Of a stretch of 64,000 bases of DNA, positions 9,438 through 18,034 are shown in pieces. The stretch covers positions 178,129-242,128 of the forward strand of contig JAJDEF010000008.1 in the NCBI GenBank assembly GCA_029259945.1, given 5' to 3'. Source of the DNA: Planctomycetota bacterium (GTDB lineage Bacteria > Planctomycetota > Planctomycetia > Pirellulales > Lacipirellulaceae). The translations under genes were made by a program, and so were the position numbers. Below the pieces are notes generated by a model. It saw nothing but the letters and a program-made list of their open reading frames with translations. It made no database searches and had not been told where the DNA came from. Numbering within the stretch: position 1 is the first letter of the stretch; each line of letters opens with the position of its first letter.

Positions 9438-10400
9438 TCATTGTCTTCGGTGGCAAGCGGATTTAAGGAGGAGGCAAGTACCCCAAAGTAGCAGCCCAAT
9501 GCTACTTGGCTCAGGAACCGTCGCACCGGCAATACTTGCTGAACCAACGGCAGCCGTCAGGCCGAATTCAGCGCTCCAAAGTTGTAGGTCGTTGCCATCG
9601 ACCGTTCCGTTGCCATCCGCATCGCCTTGGGCGAGCATCGCGCCAGAAGCGATGCCAAAGCCTCGTTGCCAAATAAGAAAATCGGCCCCATCAACCTTGC
9701 CGTCCAAGTTGAAATCAGCAGCCGGGCCAGGAGCCGCAGCCGCAACGGGATTTTCTGCAAAGGCGGCAAAGTTGAATGTTGGCGAGAAGGTCCAGCTATC
9801 CCAATCGCCGTCCGTTAGCGTTCGCGATGACATGCCACCGCCGCTATCTACCCAGCTCCCACCAGCAAATGGATTGCCTAGACCAAGTCCATAGTGCCAA
9901 AAGCCCGTGAACCAGCCCTCGGCATAATGGTCTGCAGCATCTGTCGAGACGGCAGCAGGGGGAGGATTGTCAGGAGGTCCGCTGAAGCCGATGCCCTCGG
10001 AGTCGAAAACGGTGCCGTCGGTGATGCTAAATGCCGAGTTGTTGTCCAAATCATAACCCAAGCCGTACAGCGTGACTCCAGACGGGCTTGGCGTACTCAA
10101 CTTAGCAAAGAGTCGATCGTCAGCCGCCAACACTTCCAACAGCATGTCTTCGCCGGTAGCCGTGCCATCCCAACGGTAGCCCCAGGCAAGCGACTCGTCG
10201 GTCGTGCTGGAATCGTCCCAGTCGATTACCAGTGCTGCCCGGTTAGCTCCCTGACCAACCCAGTAGTCGATGTCATCCAGCGTCGTGGCGGTTCCTGCCG
10301 ACGTCGACGAGGCGAATAAAAGCAACAGCACGCCAGAAAAGTAAACTCTGGAGCGTAGTGGGTATTCTCGCTTCCGGCGATGGGGAATGTTAAGGTGCAT
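9438..10400 (-). CDS. dockerin-like/PEP-CTERM secreted protein (riboswitch operon, gene 2)
   Basis: 320 residues from the ATG at 10400, preceded by GGAGGGG. An in-frame extension to 10463 exists but only reads into the previous gene. Signal peptide after a basic start (about residues 16-36). The N-terminal domain reads TTLDDIDYWVGQGANRAALV and LAWGYRWDG. Two dockerin-type calcium-binding loops follow near residues 230-275 (DFNLDGKVDGADFLIWQRGF and GDADGNGTVDGNDLQLW), then a PEP-CTERM tail (VPEPSS, hydrophobic helix, HRRQ). Its start overlaps the end of the upstream DUF1559 gene by 11 bp, so the two are coupled. Likely surface-anchored; a ligand-binding role is inferred from the riboswitch, not from the protein. 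Confidence 0.8.
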   Translation of the reverse strand: MHLNIPHRRKREYPLRSRVYFSGVLLLLFASSTSAGTATTLDDIDYWVGQGANRAALVIDWDDSSTTDESLAWGYRWDGTATGEDMLLEVLAADDRLFAKLSTPSPSGVTLYGLGYDLDNNSAFSITDGTVFDSEGIGFSGPPDNPPPAAVSTDAADHYAEGWFTGFWHYGLGLGNPFAGGSWVDSGGGMSSRTLTDGDWDSWTFSPTFNFAAFAENPVAAAAPGPAADFNLDGKVDGADFLIWQRGFGIASGAMLAQGDADGNGTVDGNDLQLWSAEFGLTAAVGSASIAGATVPEPSSIGLLLWGTCLLLKSACHRRQ

Positions 10401-11331
10401 CGAATAGCTCCCCTCCAGCACGCGTGAGAATGGACAACAACACCGACTGATCGATGGACTCATGGATGAATTTCACATGTCCATCGCAGTAGACGACGCC
10501 TGCCACTTCGGGGTGGGGGCTGTAGATTTCATTGTCGGGCGATTGGTTAATGCGAGTTTCTTGTCCCTGGGCTAAGCAGTTGTGTCCATTGGCCCATTCA
10601 GACTGGTAGTTCTGTTCGTTTTGGTACGTCTTCCCACCCAAAATAAATTGCAGTAGCGAAGTGCGCCTGACGCATTCAGCCACGATGACAGTGTGTGCCA
10701 TGCCGTCGGTGATTTCAGCAGGCCGAGTCGGCCATTCGTAAAGCAATACACCAAGAGCTTGAGGATGCCGCAGATATTTACTCCCCACAGGGGCATTCCA
10801 GGCGTCGATACCTTCGATGCCAGACATGCCTCCATAATCGGTGGGCGCCATTTGGTCGGAAGTCCAAGGCTCGCCAGCCGAACTGGGGCAGAGGAATGTG
10901 GGAATAAGCGTAGAAACCGCCTCACGGTTGTTTGCGTGATAATACGGCTTGGTATCGTCATACAGTTGTTTTACCTGTTGCTGCTCGATGAATGGTAAGA
11001 GTCGAAGATTCCAGGAGGTCCACTTTGCAGGAGACTCAGCCACTTGTGGGTTGCAATCGACGCAGCCGACCGGAAAATCGCCTTCGGCCGATAAGTAGCT
11101 GTTCAAGCCAGCGCCAATCTGACGCAAATTATTTTGACATTGAGTTCGCCTTGCAGATTCACGCGCCGCCTGGACGGCTGGCAGCAGCAATCCGATCAAC
11201 ACCCCGATGATCGCAATTACCACCAATAGCTCCACAAGGGTGAAACCATGTAGGGGCCGGCTGCTACGCGGGTCGTTACCAAAAACAAAAAACACGTTGG
11301 GCCATTTCTGGCTCACGTAATCGCTGGGCAT
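10390..11331 (-). CDS. DUF1559 prepilin-type protein with H-X9-DG motif (riboswitch operon, gene 1)
   Basis: 313 residues. After a 26-residue leader comes the type IV prepilin cleavage and helix region GFTLVELLVVIAIIGVLIGL (about residues 29-48), followed by ARESARRTQCQNNLRQIG, the standard opening of the large planctomycete DUF1559 family. The C-terminus has the matching H-X9-DG motif (HPEVAGVVYCDG). Such proteins are pseudopilin-like and exported; their individual functions are mostly unknown. It is the first gene of the operon, with about 140 nt between its start and the riboswitch, and it overlaps the next gene by 11 bp. Confidence 0.9.
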   Translation of the reverse strand: MPSDYVSQKWPNVFFVFGNDPRSSRPLHGFTLVELLVVIAIIGVLIGLLLPAVQAARESARRTQCQNNLRQIGAGLNSYLSAEGDFPVGCVDCNPQVAESPAKWTSWNLRLLPFIEQQQVKQLYDDTKPYYHANNREAVSTLIPTFLCPSSAGEPWTSDQMAPTDYGGMSGIEGIDAWNAPVGSKYLRHPQALGVLLYEWPTRPAEITDGMAHTVIVAECVRRTSLLQFILGGKTYQNEQNYQSEWANGHNCLAQGQETRINQSPDNEIYSPHPEVAGVVYCDGHVKFIHESIDQSVLLSILTRAGGELFDAP

Positions 11332-11473
11332 CGTTCATCGAAGACGGGCTAGCGCTTAGTCGCACCATGGCGCAAGCACAAATCAGCCTTAGCCCTCAAC
11401 AGCTAACTACGTAAGCTCGGTAGAAAATGGTGATTCACGCGGCTTTCATCCCTCGAGAAAGCACAACATACAA

Positions 11474-11682
11474 CGTGTTGGTAGGTCTTCTGACTTCCAA
11501 GCTCAAGCGGGGCTAGGCCTTCTCGCCGCGGGAGCAAAAAACGAGTCGCTCACGTTCGACAATGGCTAGAGATATTTGCCGCGCTTGATCCTGCTTGGTC
11601 ACAGCGGCGGGGCCGTCCCGGAATCGCACCGGAGTTCCCTGTTTGTTGGCTCAGACAGCACCTGAACCAACCACCAACACAC
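11474..11682 (-). promoter_or_regulatory. cobalamin (B12) riboswitch
   Basis: On the minus strand this region contains the hallmark core of the cobalamin riboswitch. From 11640 downward it reads AGGGAACTCCGGTGCG, then ATTCCGGGACGGCCCCGCC and GCTGTGACC. At its 3' end is a B12 box (11498 to 11480, GGAAGTCAGAAGACCTACC). The closing P1 stem is visible: ACCAACAC at 11673-11680 pairs with GTGTTGGT at 11475-11482 (plus-strand writing). Its 5' end starts about ten bases after the predicted transcription start. It should turn expression of the three downstream surface-protein genes down when cobalamin binds. I could not assign the expression platform. Confidence 0.93.
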
Positions 11683-11698
11683 GATCAATACAAGCGGG

Positions 11699-11727
11699 AG
11701 TTTACCGCGAAGCGTAAGGACTGTCAA
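11699..11727 (-). promoter_or_regulatory. sigma70-type promoter of the riboswitch operon
   Basis: Minus strand: TTGACA (11727-11722), a 17-base spacer, then TAAACT (11704-11699). The -35 box is a perfect consensus match and the -10 matches at four of six positions. The predicted start near 11692 fits the 5' end of the riboswitch. Confidence 0.75.
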
Positions 11728-11800
11728 ACACCCTATAAATTGGCTTGAAATAGCACCGTTGTCGTTGGCGCAGATTTGAATTCGTCGCACAGGCCCATAA

Positions 11801-11831
11801 AAAAACCCCGATGCGTTATGACGCACCGGGG
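11801..11831 (-). terminator. Rho-independent terminator of rpoD
   Basis: Minus strand: a 10-bp stem (CCCCGGTGCG / CGCATCGGGG, with one G-U pair) around a 6-base loop, followed by a run of seven T, starting about 30 bp after the rpoD stop. It separates rpoD from the riboswitch operon. Confidence 0.88.
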
Positions 11832-11860
11832 TGGAATTTTTAGGATTGTCGAATCACAGC

Positions 11861-13441
11861 CTAGTCCAAAAAGCCGGAAAGCTCTTGGCTGCGGCTTGGT
11901 TGTTGCAGCTTGCGAACCGCTTTCGCTTCGATTTGACGGATACGCTCGCGAGTCACTTTGAAAATGTGCCCCACTTCTTCCAGCGTGTAGCTGTAGCCGT
12001 CGCCCAGGCCGTAACGCAGCTTGATAATCTCGCGTTCACGGTAGCTCAGCGTTTTCAGCACTGCGGTGATCCGTGTACGGAGCATCTCTTGAGCAGCACC
12101 GACCGCCGGGCTCTCGGCACCCGAGTCGGGCAGTAAATCGCCAAAGTGGCTGTCTTCGCTGTTGCCCACAGGGCGATCAAGGCTGATCGGATAGCGGCTC
12201 ATCGCGAGTACCCGTCGTGCTTCGTCGACGGTGCAGTCAGCAGCGAGAGCCGTTTCTTCGATTGTGGGCTCACGACCCAGTCGCTGTAGCAATGCTCGCG
12301 ATACGTTTCGCACCCGACTCATCGTTTCGACCATGTGGACCGGTATGCGGATGGTCCGACTTTGATCGGCTACGGCGCGAGTAATGGCCTGACGTATCCA
12401 CCAAGTCGCATAGGTGCAGAACTTGAAACCACGTCGATATTCAAATTTGTCGACCGCTCGCATCAAACCAGCGTTGCCTTCTTGGATTAGATCCAAAAAG
12501 CTCAAACCTCGATTGCGATATTTCTTGGCAATGGAGACGACCAAACGCAAATTACCTTCAGAGAGGCCGCGTTTAGCACGTTGGTACCTCGAGTAAACTC
12601 CTTGCAGGTATTTCACCCGATTGCGCAAGCTCGTGGGGGACTCCTGGGTCATCCGTAGGATGTTGCGATATTCCATCAAGAGGGGCTTGCGTTCTTCCAT
12701 CGGACAGCGGTTTTTTTTCATTTTGTCGAGTTGCTTTTTAAGCTCATCGACCCGGTCGCTGAAATCTTCGATCGCCGCGATCATTGGTTCGATGCGCTGC
12801 GTGCGAAGGCCAAGTTCTTCGATCAACATCACCGCCCGACGGCGACGTTGCGCTAGACGAGCCCAGGCTGCCCGCCGCTGCGACATTTTAATCGACTTGC
12901 TCGTTGCCGTGCGATAGTCGTCGGCGTTCTGCTCGAGAAGGATTTCAAGCGTACGCAGATTGTGAGGCAGGCGGCCTAGGATTTGCTCCTTTTCGAGCCT
13001 ATCAGTCACCGATACTTGTACCGTCCGGTCGAAGGGAAGTTCGCCCCGGTGGACTCGGCTCAACACTTTGTAGGCGGCTCGAATCACAAAGTCGCAGGCC
13101 AAAAGCCGACGCCGGAAGTCGGTTCGCGTCTTCTCAATACGACGAGCAAGGCTGATCTCTTCTTGTCGTGTCAGCAGCGGTATTTCGCCCATCTGAGTCA
13201 GGTACATGCGCACCGGATCGTCGGACCAAGATTCTACATCGGGAGTTTCCTCCTCGGCATCGCTGCTAGTATCTGCATCGCTCTTGCTAGCGGCATTCAG
13301 GTTCGAGGGCGGATTCGAGTCGTCCGTATTTGTAACGGCACCGTTGCCCATCGACTTCGTGGTTAGTTCTTTTTCGACATCTGCGGCTGCAGAGTCTTCG
13401 TCCAGTTCGCGATCCAATAGTGTGTCGTACAAGGTCAACAC
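11861..13441 (-). CDS. rpoD: primary RNA polymerase sigma factor
   Basis: 526 residues. Group 1 sigma70: region 1.2 ([12 protein letters not shown], near residue 75), a long non-conserved helical insertion (about 130-270), and region 2 ([19 protein letters not shown], then [18 protein letters not shown], then the -10-binding [11 protein letters not shown]). Region 3 follows, and region 4 has the [23 protein letters not shown]. The acidic, Ser/Asp-rich first 70 residues stand in for region 1.1. Apparent GTG start at 13441 is poorly supported, because GAGG lies only a base or two upstream and an in-frame stop is just before it; an internal ATG at codon 31 is possible. A strong terminator follows. 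Confidence 0.92.
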   Translation of the reverse strand: MLTLYDTLLDRELDEDSAAADVEKELTTKSMGNGAVTNTDDSNPPSNLNAASKSDADTSSDAEEETPDVESWSDDPVRMYLTQMGEIPLLTRQEEISLARRIEKTRTDFRRRLLACDFVIRAAYKVLSRVHRGELPFDRTVQVSVTDRLEKEQILGRLPHNLRTLEILLEQNADDYRTATSKSIKMSQRRAAWARLAQRRRRAVMLIEELGLRTQRIEPMIAAIEDFSDRVDELKKQLDKMKKNRCPMEERKPLLMEYRNILRMTQESPTSLRNRVKYLQGVYSRYQRAKRGLSEGNLRLVVSIAKKYRNRGLSFLDLIQEGNAGLMRAVDKFEYRRGFKFCTYATWWIRQAITRAVADQSRTIRIPVHMVETMSRVRNVSRALLQRLGREPTIEETALAADCTVDEARRVLAMSRYPISLDRPVGNSEDSHFGDLLPDSGAESPAVGAAQEMLRTRITAVLKTLSYREREIIKLRYGLGDGYSYTLEEVGHIFKVTRERIRQIEAKAVRKLQQPSRSQELSGFLD

Positions 13442-14388
13442 TCCTCAGCAGTGTGGTGTTATCGATTGGGGGGGTTGTGTTTTATGGGTGGCTACCAACA
13501 ACGGGAAGCCAGCAAGGGAGCCGACGCGATTCGAATTTGCCATCATATAAGGATTGTCGCTGTGGGCAGCAAACCAAGCAGGAGCCTGGAACGTGCCTAT
13601 CAGACGCTGACAGAATCTGGCAAATCGAAGAAAATTACGAACCGCAGTAAACAAAGATGTCCCTCTGAGACTTCTAGTGCTAGATAACTAATTCTAACAC
13701 CAAGTCTCCTACAGATTAAAAGGTTTCGATATTTGGAAAAAAATTACGTTTACGTCGAAAAAAACATGTCATTCGACAGCAACTCGACGCGTTTATTTTT
13801 ACCTAAGACGTACAGTCGGAGGATGTTCACAAATTTGCTGGCAGACATCCCTTCTGGTATGTCGTACTTTCGTTGAGTGGTTGCCCGATCACCCGAGAAA
13901 TGCAGCCTGCATTATCAAAGGAAGAATTAGCCCCACCAACAAAAAAACGAGAGTTTGCCCCGACGAGGAATCAGGCTACGAACTCTGCCTGCACTCGCCT
14001 TACCGGGAGACTCTCACACCAAAATTTGTCGACGCGTCAGTAAAGATTGCCGTTAGGCGAGGGGCCGCTTAACCACGCACGACCAGCGCCGCTGCGCTGG
14101 AGGGGGAACCAGTTAAGCCGATCCGCAAATAGGGGGGGCTGACTTTCTACGACTGTGGAGGGGGGAGAATCTTCAATCAAATCCAGCTACCTAATTTTAT
14201 TCACAACTACAGGGCGGTCTATAGAAAAACCGGAAAAAACCCTGCAATCAAACCTCGCCGATGCCCCAAAAACGACCTGCCGAATACGAGCCAATCGCCA
14301 CAGGTCGTTTCCAGATAAGAAGTTACGCGAATTTTCCCTGGTTTTCCCGCAGGAAGTACGTTCGTGAGACGGGTGAATCACGACTTCA
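13442..14388. other. 947-bp non-coding region upstream of rpoD
   Basis: No convincing gene on either strand; open frames here are short, without ribosome sites or family resemblance. It contains AT-rich stretches around 13725-13800, an 18-bp palindromic segment at 14083-14100, and the terminator-like hairpin at 14266-14311. It must hold the rpoD promoter(s), but I could not choose one confidently. Confidence 0.5.
14266..14311 (-). terminator. terminator-like hairpin after the cysteine-knuckle gene
   Basis: Minus strand: AACGACCTG (14309-14301) and CAGGTCGTT (14279-14271) form a perfect 9-bp stem with a 21-base loop, followed by further T residues (five Ts in all). It lies about 80 bp after the stop of the gene ending at 14389. 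The long loop is unusual for a terminator. Confidence 0.5.
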
Positions 14389-15717
14389 CTACTTGAGTAA
14401 TTCGTCTCGAGTCTCGTCAGCGACGGGGATCCAAACCGAGGAGAGGCGTCCTGAGGTTGCCAGATGATGGACGGATAACGTTTCTTTGTCGACGACCACC
14501 AATAGCCGTTTCAGCAAACTATCGGCTTGAGCAATGTACACGTTTTGGGTTTCTGACAACTGCCATCGGTTCCAGCGATCGAGGCCCGTATGCTCGCCTA
14601 ATATCCAAACCAACCGGGGGTCGTCCTTTTTTATTTTCGACATCTTTCGGCAAGCGGTACACACTTCGCGATCAAGGGCCGAGCGACTTACCTGCTCTCG
14701 ACACGTCACGCACGAGGCAAACTCGTCTGCGAGCGCTGGTTGCCCAGACACGGGGCATTGTTCCGTAAACTCTTCTAACACTTGTTTCCCCGTCACACTG
14801 CAAGTGACTAACTCTTGCCGAAGAATGCGTCGCCCCGAGTGGTCGCAGGTGGTGATTTCCTCGACCGCGTCGACACGCCCATCGTCGGTTGCTGCCAAGT
14901 GAAAGGTGCTGGCTCCTGAGTGTTGTGCAATAAAGGGTTGCGGCTGGATCAGTGCAGCCCAGCCAGAAAACGGTAAGCTGGCTGTTGTCTCCTCAATATT
15001 GAATTGCAATTGGCCGCTGGCTTGTTTCACCCAAACCAGGGTGGCCACCAACGGATCGATGGTCGCCGCAGACGGATCGCGCGAGGTAGAACTTTGGGCA
15101 GCTACACGTCGGCCCGCAGCAATCAGCGAATGGAGTGCTGCATCGTCTAACCGCGGAGGGAGCTTGGCAATCGGCTCGACTTCCATAAGCCCTAGTTTCC
15201 CGGCTAGCTGGTCAGAAACCGAGGTCCCATCATGGGCAACAAAGAGGTGGCGAATGACCGTTTCGCCACTTTCAGTGGCTGCGAAGCTGAGCCTCAAAAA
15301 CGGAAAGTCAGTAAGCTGACATCCACCCAGATGAACTTGACCACCATCGACCCGATAACCATCAAACAGCCGCGCAGAGATATTGTTCACTGCCAGGGGT
15401 TGTTTGATTGGCCGTACGTGTAGTGCGGGGCCAGTAGCTTTCAGTCGCTCTAAGAGCCAAGTAAAAAACCGGCCTCCAAGTTCGAGAGATTCTAGCTGCT
15501 GATCCGTCGAACCGCTTTGAAGTGGGAGTCGCAACTCCGCTTGGCCTCCAAAAGCCGCACGATCGGTCTCGCTTAGTCGCAATCGAACGACCCCATCTTG
15601 TTCGACCGTGTTCAACTGCAGCTGCACAAGTGCCCAATGCACAAAATCCACAACGCTTTCGCGGTGGCTCGATTCGGGGACGACTGTTTCAGAGGGTGAT
15701 GGGGGCGAAATACTCAC
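14389..15717 (-). CDS. unknown protein with serial CxxSG/CxxTG zinc-knuckle-like motifs
   Basis: 442 residues, GTG start. Residues about 1-285 show no known motif. From about 290 to 365 comes a run of evenly spaced cysteine knuckles: TCDHSGRRIL, TCSVTGKQVL, QCPVSGQPAL, SCVTCREQVS and VCTACRKM. Spacing is about 16-20 residues, as in treble-clef or LIM-like zinc-binding arrays. The C-terminal 75 residues include VWILGEHTGLDRWNRWQLSE and a hydrophobic strand. No signal peptide. It is upstream of rpoD on the same strand but separated by a long gap and a hairpin. Zinc binding is inferred from the cysteines; the function is unknown. Confidence 0.7.
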   Translation of the reverse strand: MSISPPSPSETVVPESSHRESVVDFVHWALVQLQLNTVEQDGVVRLRLSETDRAAFGGQAELRLPLQSGSTDQQLESLELGGRFFTWLLERLKATGPALHVRPIKQPLAVNNISARLFDGYRVDGGQVHLGGCQLTDFPFLRLSFAATESGETVIRHLFVAHDGTSVSDQLAGKLGLMEVEPIAKLPPRLDDAALHSLIAAGRRVAAQSSTSRDPSAATIDPLVATLVWVKQASGQLQFNIEETTASLPFSGWAALIQPQPFIAQHSGASTFHLAATDDGRVDAVEEITTCDHSGRRILRQELVTCSVTGKQVLEEFTEQCPVSGQPALADEFASCVTCREQVSRSALDREVCTACRKMSKIKKDDPRLVWILGEHTGLDRWNRWQLSETQNVYIAQADSLLKRLLVVVDKETLSVHHLATSGRLSSVWIPVADETRDELLK

Positions 15718-15824
15718 CGGCGGTTATCAAAAGGTCGAGGGGCTTCAGGTGATCCAGCCATCGTCGAGTAGGCTGGCGAACGATAGCTAACGATTCTCTC
15801 TACAATTGCAGCGATTGCGAAGAC

Positions 15825-16616
15825 CTACAGGGCACGCTTTTTCAAAACATAGACCACGTCTTCAGATGCGGGCCCCACCTCCAGAGGATTGCTTATGTCA
15901 TAACTAAAGTCATAGCATTCAGTTACGTCGAATGTGCCGATGCTGCGGAGTAGGTCGGCCATTTGGAGATGGGTGTACGTGCGAAAGTGAACTTCGTCTT
16001 TAATTCGGAATTGTCGGGTCGGAGAGTAGATATCAAAGCTCATTCCCACGGTCTCACGCCGACACTGCAAATCGCAGTCCGTCACCCAAAGATGCGAGAT
16101 GACGGCCAGATTTCCTCGGCGAGCCGACCAACTTTCTTCTTGCATGGGCTCGATTTCAGTCGGCGTGAGATGCAAGCCTAGCACATAGATTCCGCCGGGA
16201 CGAAGCGCCTTGGCAACACATTCGAGATGGCGTCGGGCTTGGGTCTCGGTCGCCAAATGCCGAAAACTGTTGATCGTATTAAACGCGGCATCAATGGGCT
16301 TGGCGGTGCAAAAATCAGCCATGTCGCCCACGGTCGCAGCGCGAGCATAACCATTGCGATCCAGCCGATCGTTGCAGTAGTCGACCGCTTTTGGGTTGAG
16401 ATCGATCCCACCAATCTGGTAGCCAGCATCCGCGAATTTGACGAGCAACCGCCCCGTGCCGCAAGCCGGTTCGTAAACGCGCTCTATCGTGACATCAGCG
16501 TGCTTCTCGAAACAGTCTTCCAAGAAGTCAAACTCCGCCTTCCAGTCCGAGCCGTATACCAAATCATAATATTTCGGGTAGTCGTAAAGATTCCCCTGAA
16601 TGGTTTCAAGCGTCAT
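15825..16616 (-). CDS. class I SAM-dependent methyltransferase
   Basis: 263 residues from the ATG at 16616; the frame extends to 16679, but that part overlaps the upstream GTPase end. Transfers a methyl group from S-adenosylmethionine to an unknown acceptor. The Rossmann fold is clear: motif I VYEPACGTGRLLVKFADAGY (about 48-67), the acidic strand end GIDLNPKAVDYC (motif II), GDMADF, then LRPGGIYVLGLH (post-motif). A DLVYGSDWKAEFDFLED opening matches stand-alone small-molecule methyltransferases. Located just downstream of two GTPase genes on the same strand. Confidence 0.82.
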   Translation of the reverse strand: MTLETIQGNLYDYPKYYDLVYGSDWKAEFDFLEDCFEKHADVTIERVYEPACGTGRLLVKFADAGYQIGGIDLNPKAVDYCNDRLDRNGYARAATVGDMADFCTAKPIDAAFNTINSFRHLATETQARRHLECVAKALRPGGIYVLGLHLTPTEIEPMQEESWSARRGNLAVISHLWVTDCDLQCRRETVGMSFDIYSPTRQFRIKDEVHFRTYTHLQMADLLRSIGTFDVTECYDFSYDISNPLEVGPASEDVVYVLKKRAL

Positions 16617-16675
16617 AGGGTAGAGTGTACTGACAGATTCGACCAAGAAAAAGGGTTGCGAAGGATGGTCAAAGA

Positions 16676-18034
16676 TCAAACCTCTCCTGCATACGGGTTC
16701 AGCGAAATTTTCTTTTTGATCTCGGCCTTTAGCTGCTCGAGTACCGACTCTTTGTCGGTGTTTTCTAAGATTTGGGTGATCACCTGTTTGGGCGATTCGT
16801 TGCCCCAGCTTGCGCCATGTTGGAAGTAGTAGCGAGCTGCCTGACCGACGATGTACGAACCGTAACCAGCAGCAGCTCCTTGTGGCAACGCGGTTGCCAC
16901 GCTGCCGTAGCCGACCGTCAAGGCTTTGAAAACCGAGGACGTATAGGTGACAATCGCCTCGCTTAACATCACCCAGCCGGCCGCTTTTAAGATCGAGGTC
17001 ACCAGCGATCTTGCGTTGGCGGTGGTGATACCCATGCCATAAATGCGACCCAAGGTCACCACCATGGTGGCGTCCACCGCCGTACCGCCTAGGATGTCAA
17101 CGGCCGGAAGTGGATTAAGAGCAACGGCCAACGACTTGATCACGGCGAACTTCCAGATGGTACCGGCGGCGGCTTCCTCGCGCAGTCGTACTCGCAGGGC
17201 GGCCATCCGATCGCTCTTGTCCGCCGCAAACATTGCCGCATTGAGTGCCAACAGCGACTTACCCTCTGCGACCAGCACTTCTACGATTCGCGTCCTTAGT
17301 TCTACGATTTCTGGTGCTGGTTTTCGCCATTCGCTGTTTGAGTTGCCATCGGGTGATTCAACGATGTACTCCACGTCGCGCGGATCCGCCTGAGTGACAA
17401 GAATATTCTCTGCCTCGACCATGCCCGCCAGCCGAGGCCCACGAAACACGCTCAGCAGTTGTTCCAGCTCTTCCTGCCGATAGAGGTCAGCTTTGTTCAG
17501 CACGAGTAAAATCGGCTTATGGCTAGCGACCAAGTTTTCTAACGCAGAGAACTCGGTGTCATTCAAATCCGAATCAGTAACAAACAGCACCAAATCGGCT
17601 TGGGCTGCCGCAGTTTCAGCCATCTCGGCACGTTGGGCACCATCGACTTCGTTCAGGCCAGGTGTATCGATCAGCACCACCTCCGAGTGGGCAAACCCTG
17701 GTACGCAATAGCCGACACCTTCCCACGGCACATGCCACAGATCTTTTGTCCACCCGCCTTGGACATTCACTTGCGTCAGAGCATCTCCCACCAGGGCATT
17801 GATCAGCGCCGACTTCCCGGTACTGATTTCACCGAAGACGACAATCTCAACGCGTCCCGACTCCAGTTTTTCAGACATCCGTGCAAGTTCATCCAAGTCG
17901 CGCTGCAACACACGGCGTTCTTCGTCGCTGCACCCTTCAAACTGCCCGATAGCATGCCGCACCGAGTCAATCGCGGCTTGGTAGTCGTTGTCGACATCCG
18001 TCGACGAGTTGGCATGAGGAGGTTGATCGCTCAT
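16676..18034 (-). CDS. dynamin/Era-like GTPase with C-terminal DUF697-type region
   Basis: 452 residues from the ATG at 18034, preceded by AGGAGGAACG. The ORF can be extended upstream, but only into the preceding gene. G1 GEISTGKSALINAL (near residue 69), G3 DTPGLNEVDG, G4 LNKADLYR. The C-terminal half is hydrophobic and glycine-rich, with the NPLPAVDILGGTAVDATMV stretch that defines the membrane-associated DUF697/YcjF-like region. Its start overlaps the stop of the other GTPase by four bases (ATGA), so the two are translated together. Likely acts at the inner face of the cytoplasmic membrane; role unknown. Confidence 0.82.
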   Translation of the reverse strand: MSDQPPHANSSTDVDNDYQAAIDSVRHAIGQFEGCSDEERRVLQRDLDELARMSEKLESGRVEIVVFGEISTGKSALINALVGDALTQVNVQGGWTKDLWHVPWEGVGYCVPGFAHSEVVLIDTPGLNEVDGAQRAEMAETAAAQADLVLFVTDSDLNDTEFSALENLVASHKPILLVLNKADLYRQEELEQLLSVFRGPRLAGMVEAENILVTQADPRDVEYIVESPDGNSNSEWRKPAPEIVELRTRIVEVLVAEGKSLLALNAAMFAADKSDRMAALRVRLREEAAAGTIWKFAVIKSLAVALNPLPAVDILGGTAVDATMVVTLGRIYGMGITTANARSLVTSILKAAGWVMLSEAIVTYTSSVFKALTVGYGSVATALPQGAAAGYGSYIVGQAARYYFQHGASWGNESPKQVITQILENTDKESVLEQLKAEIKKKISLNPYAGEV

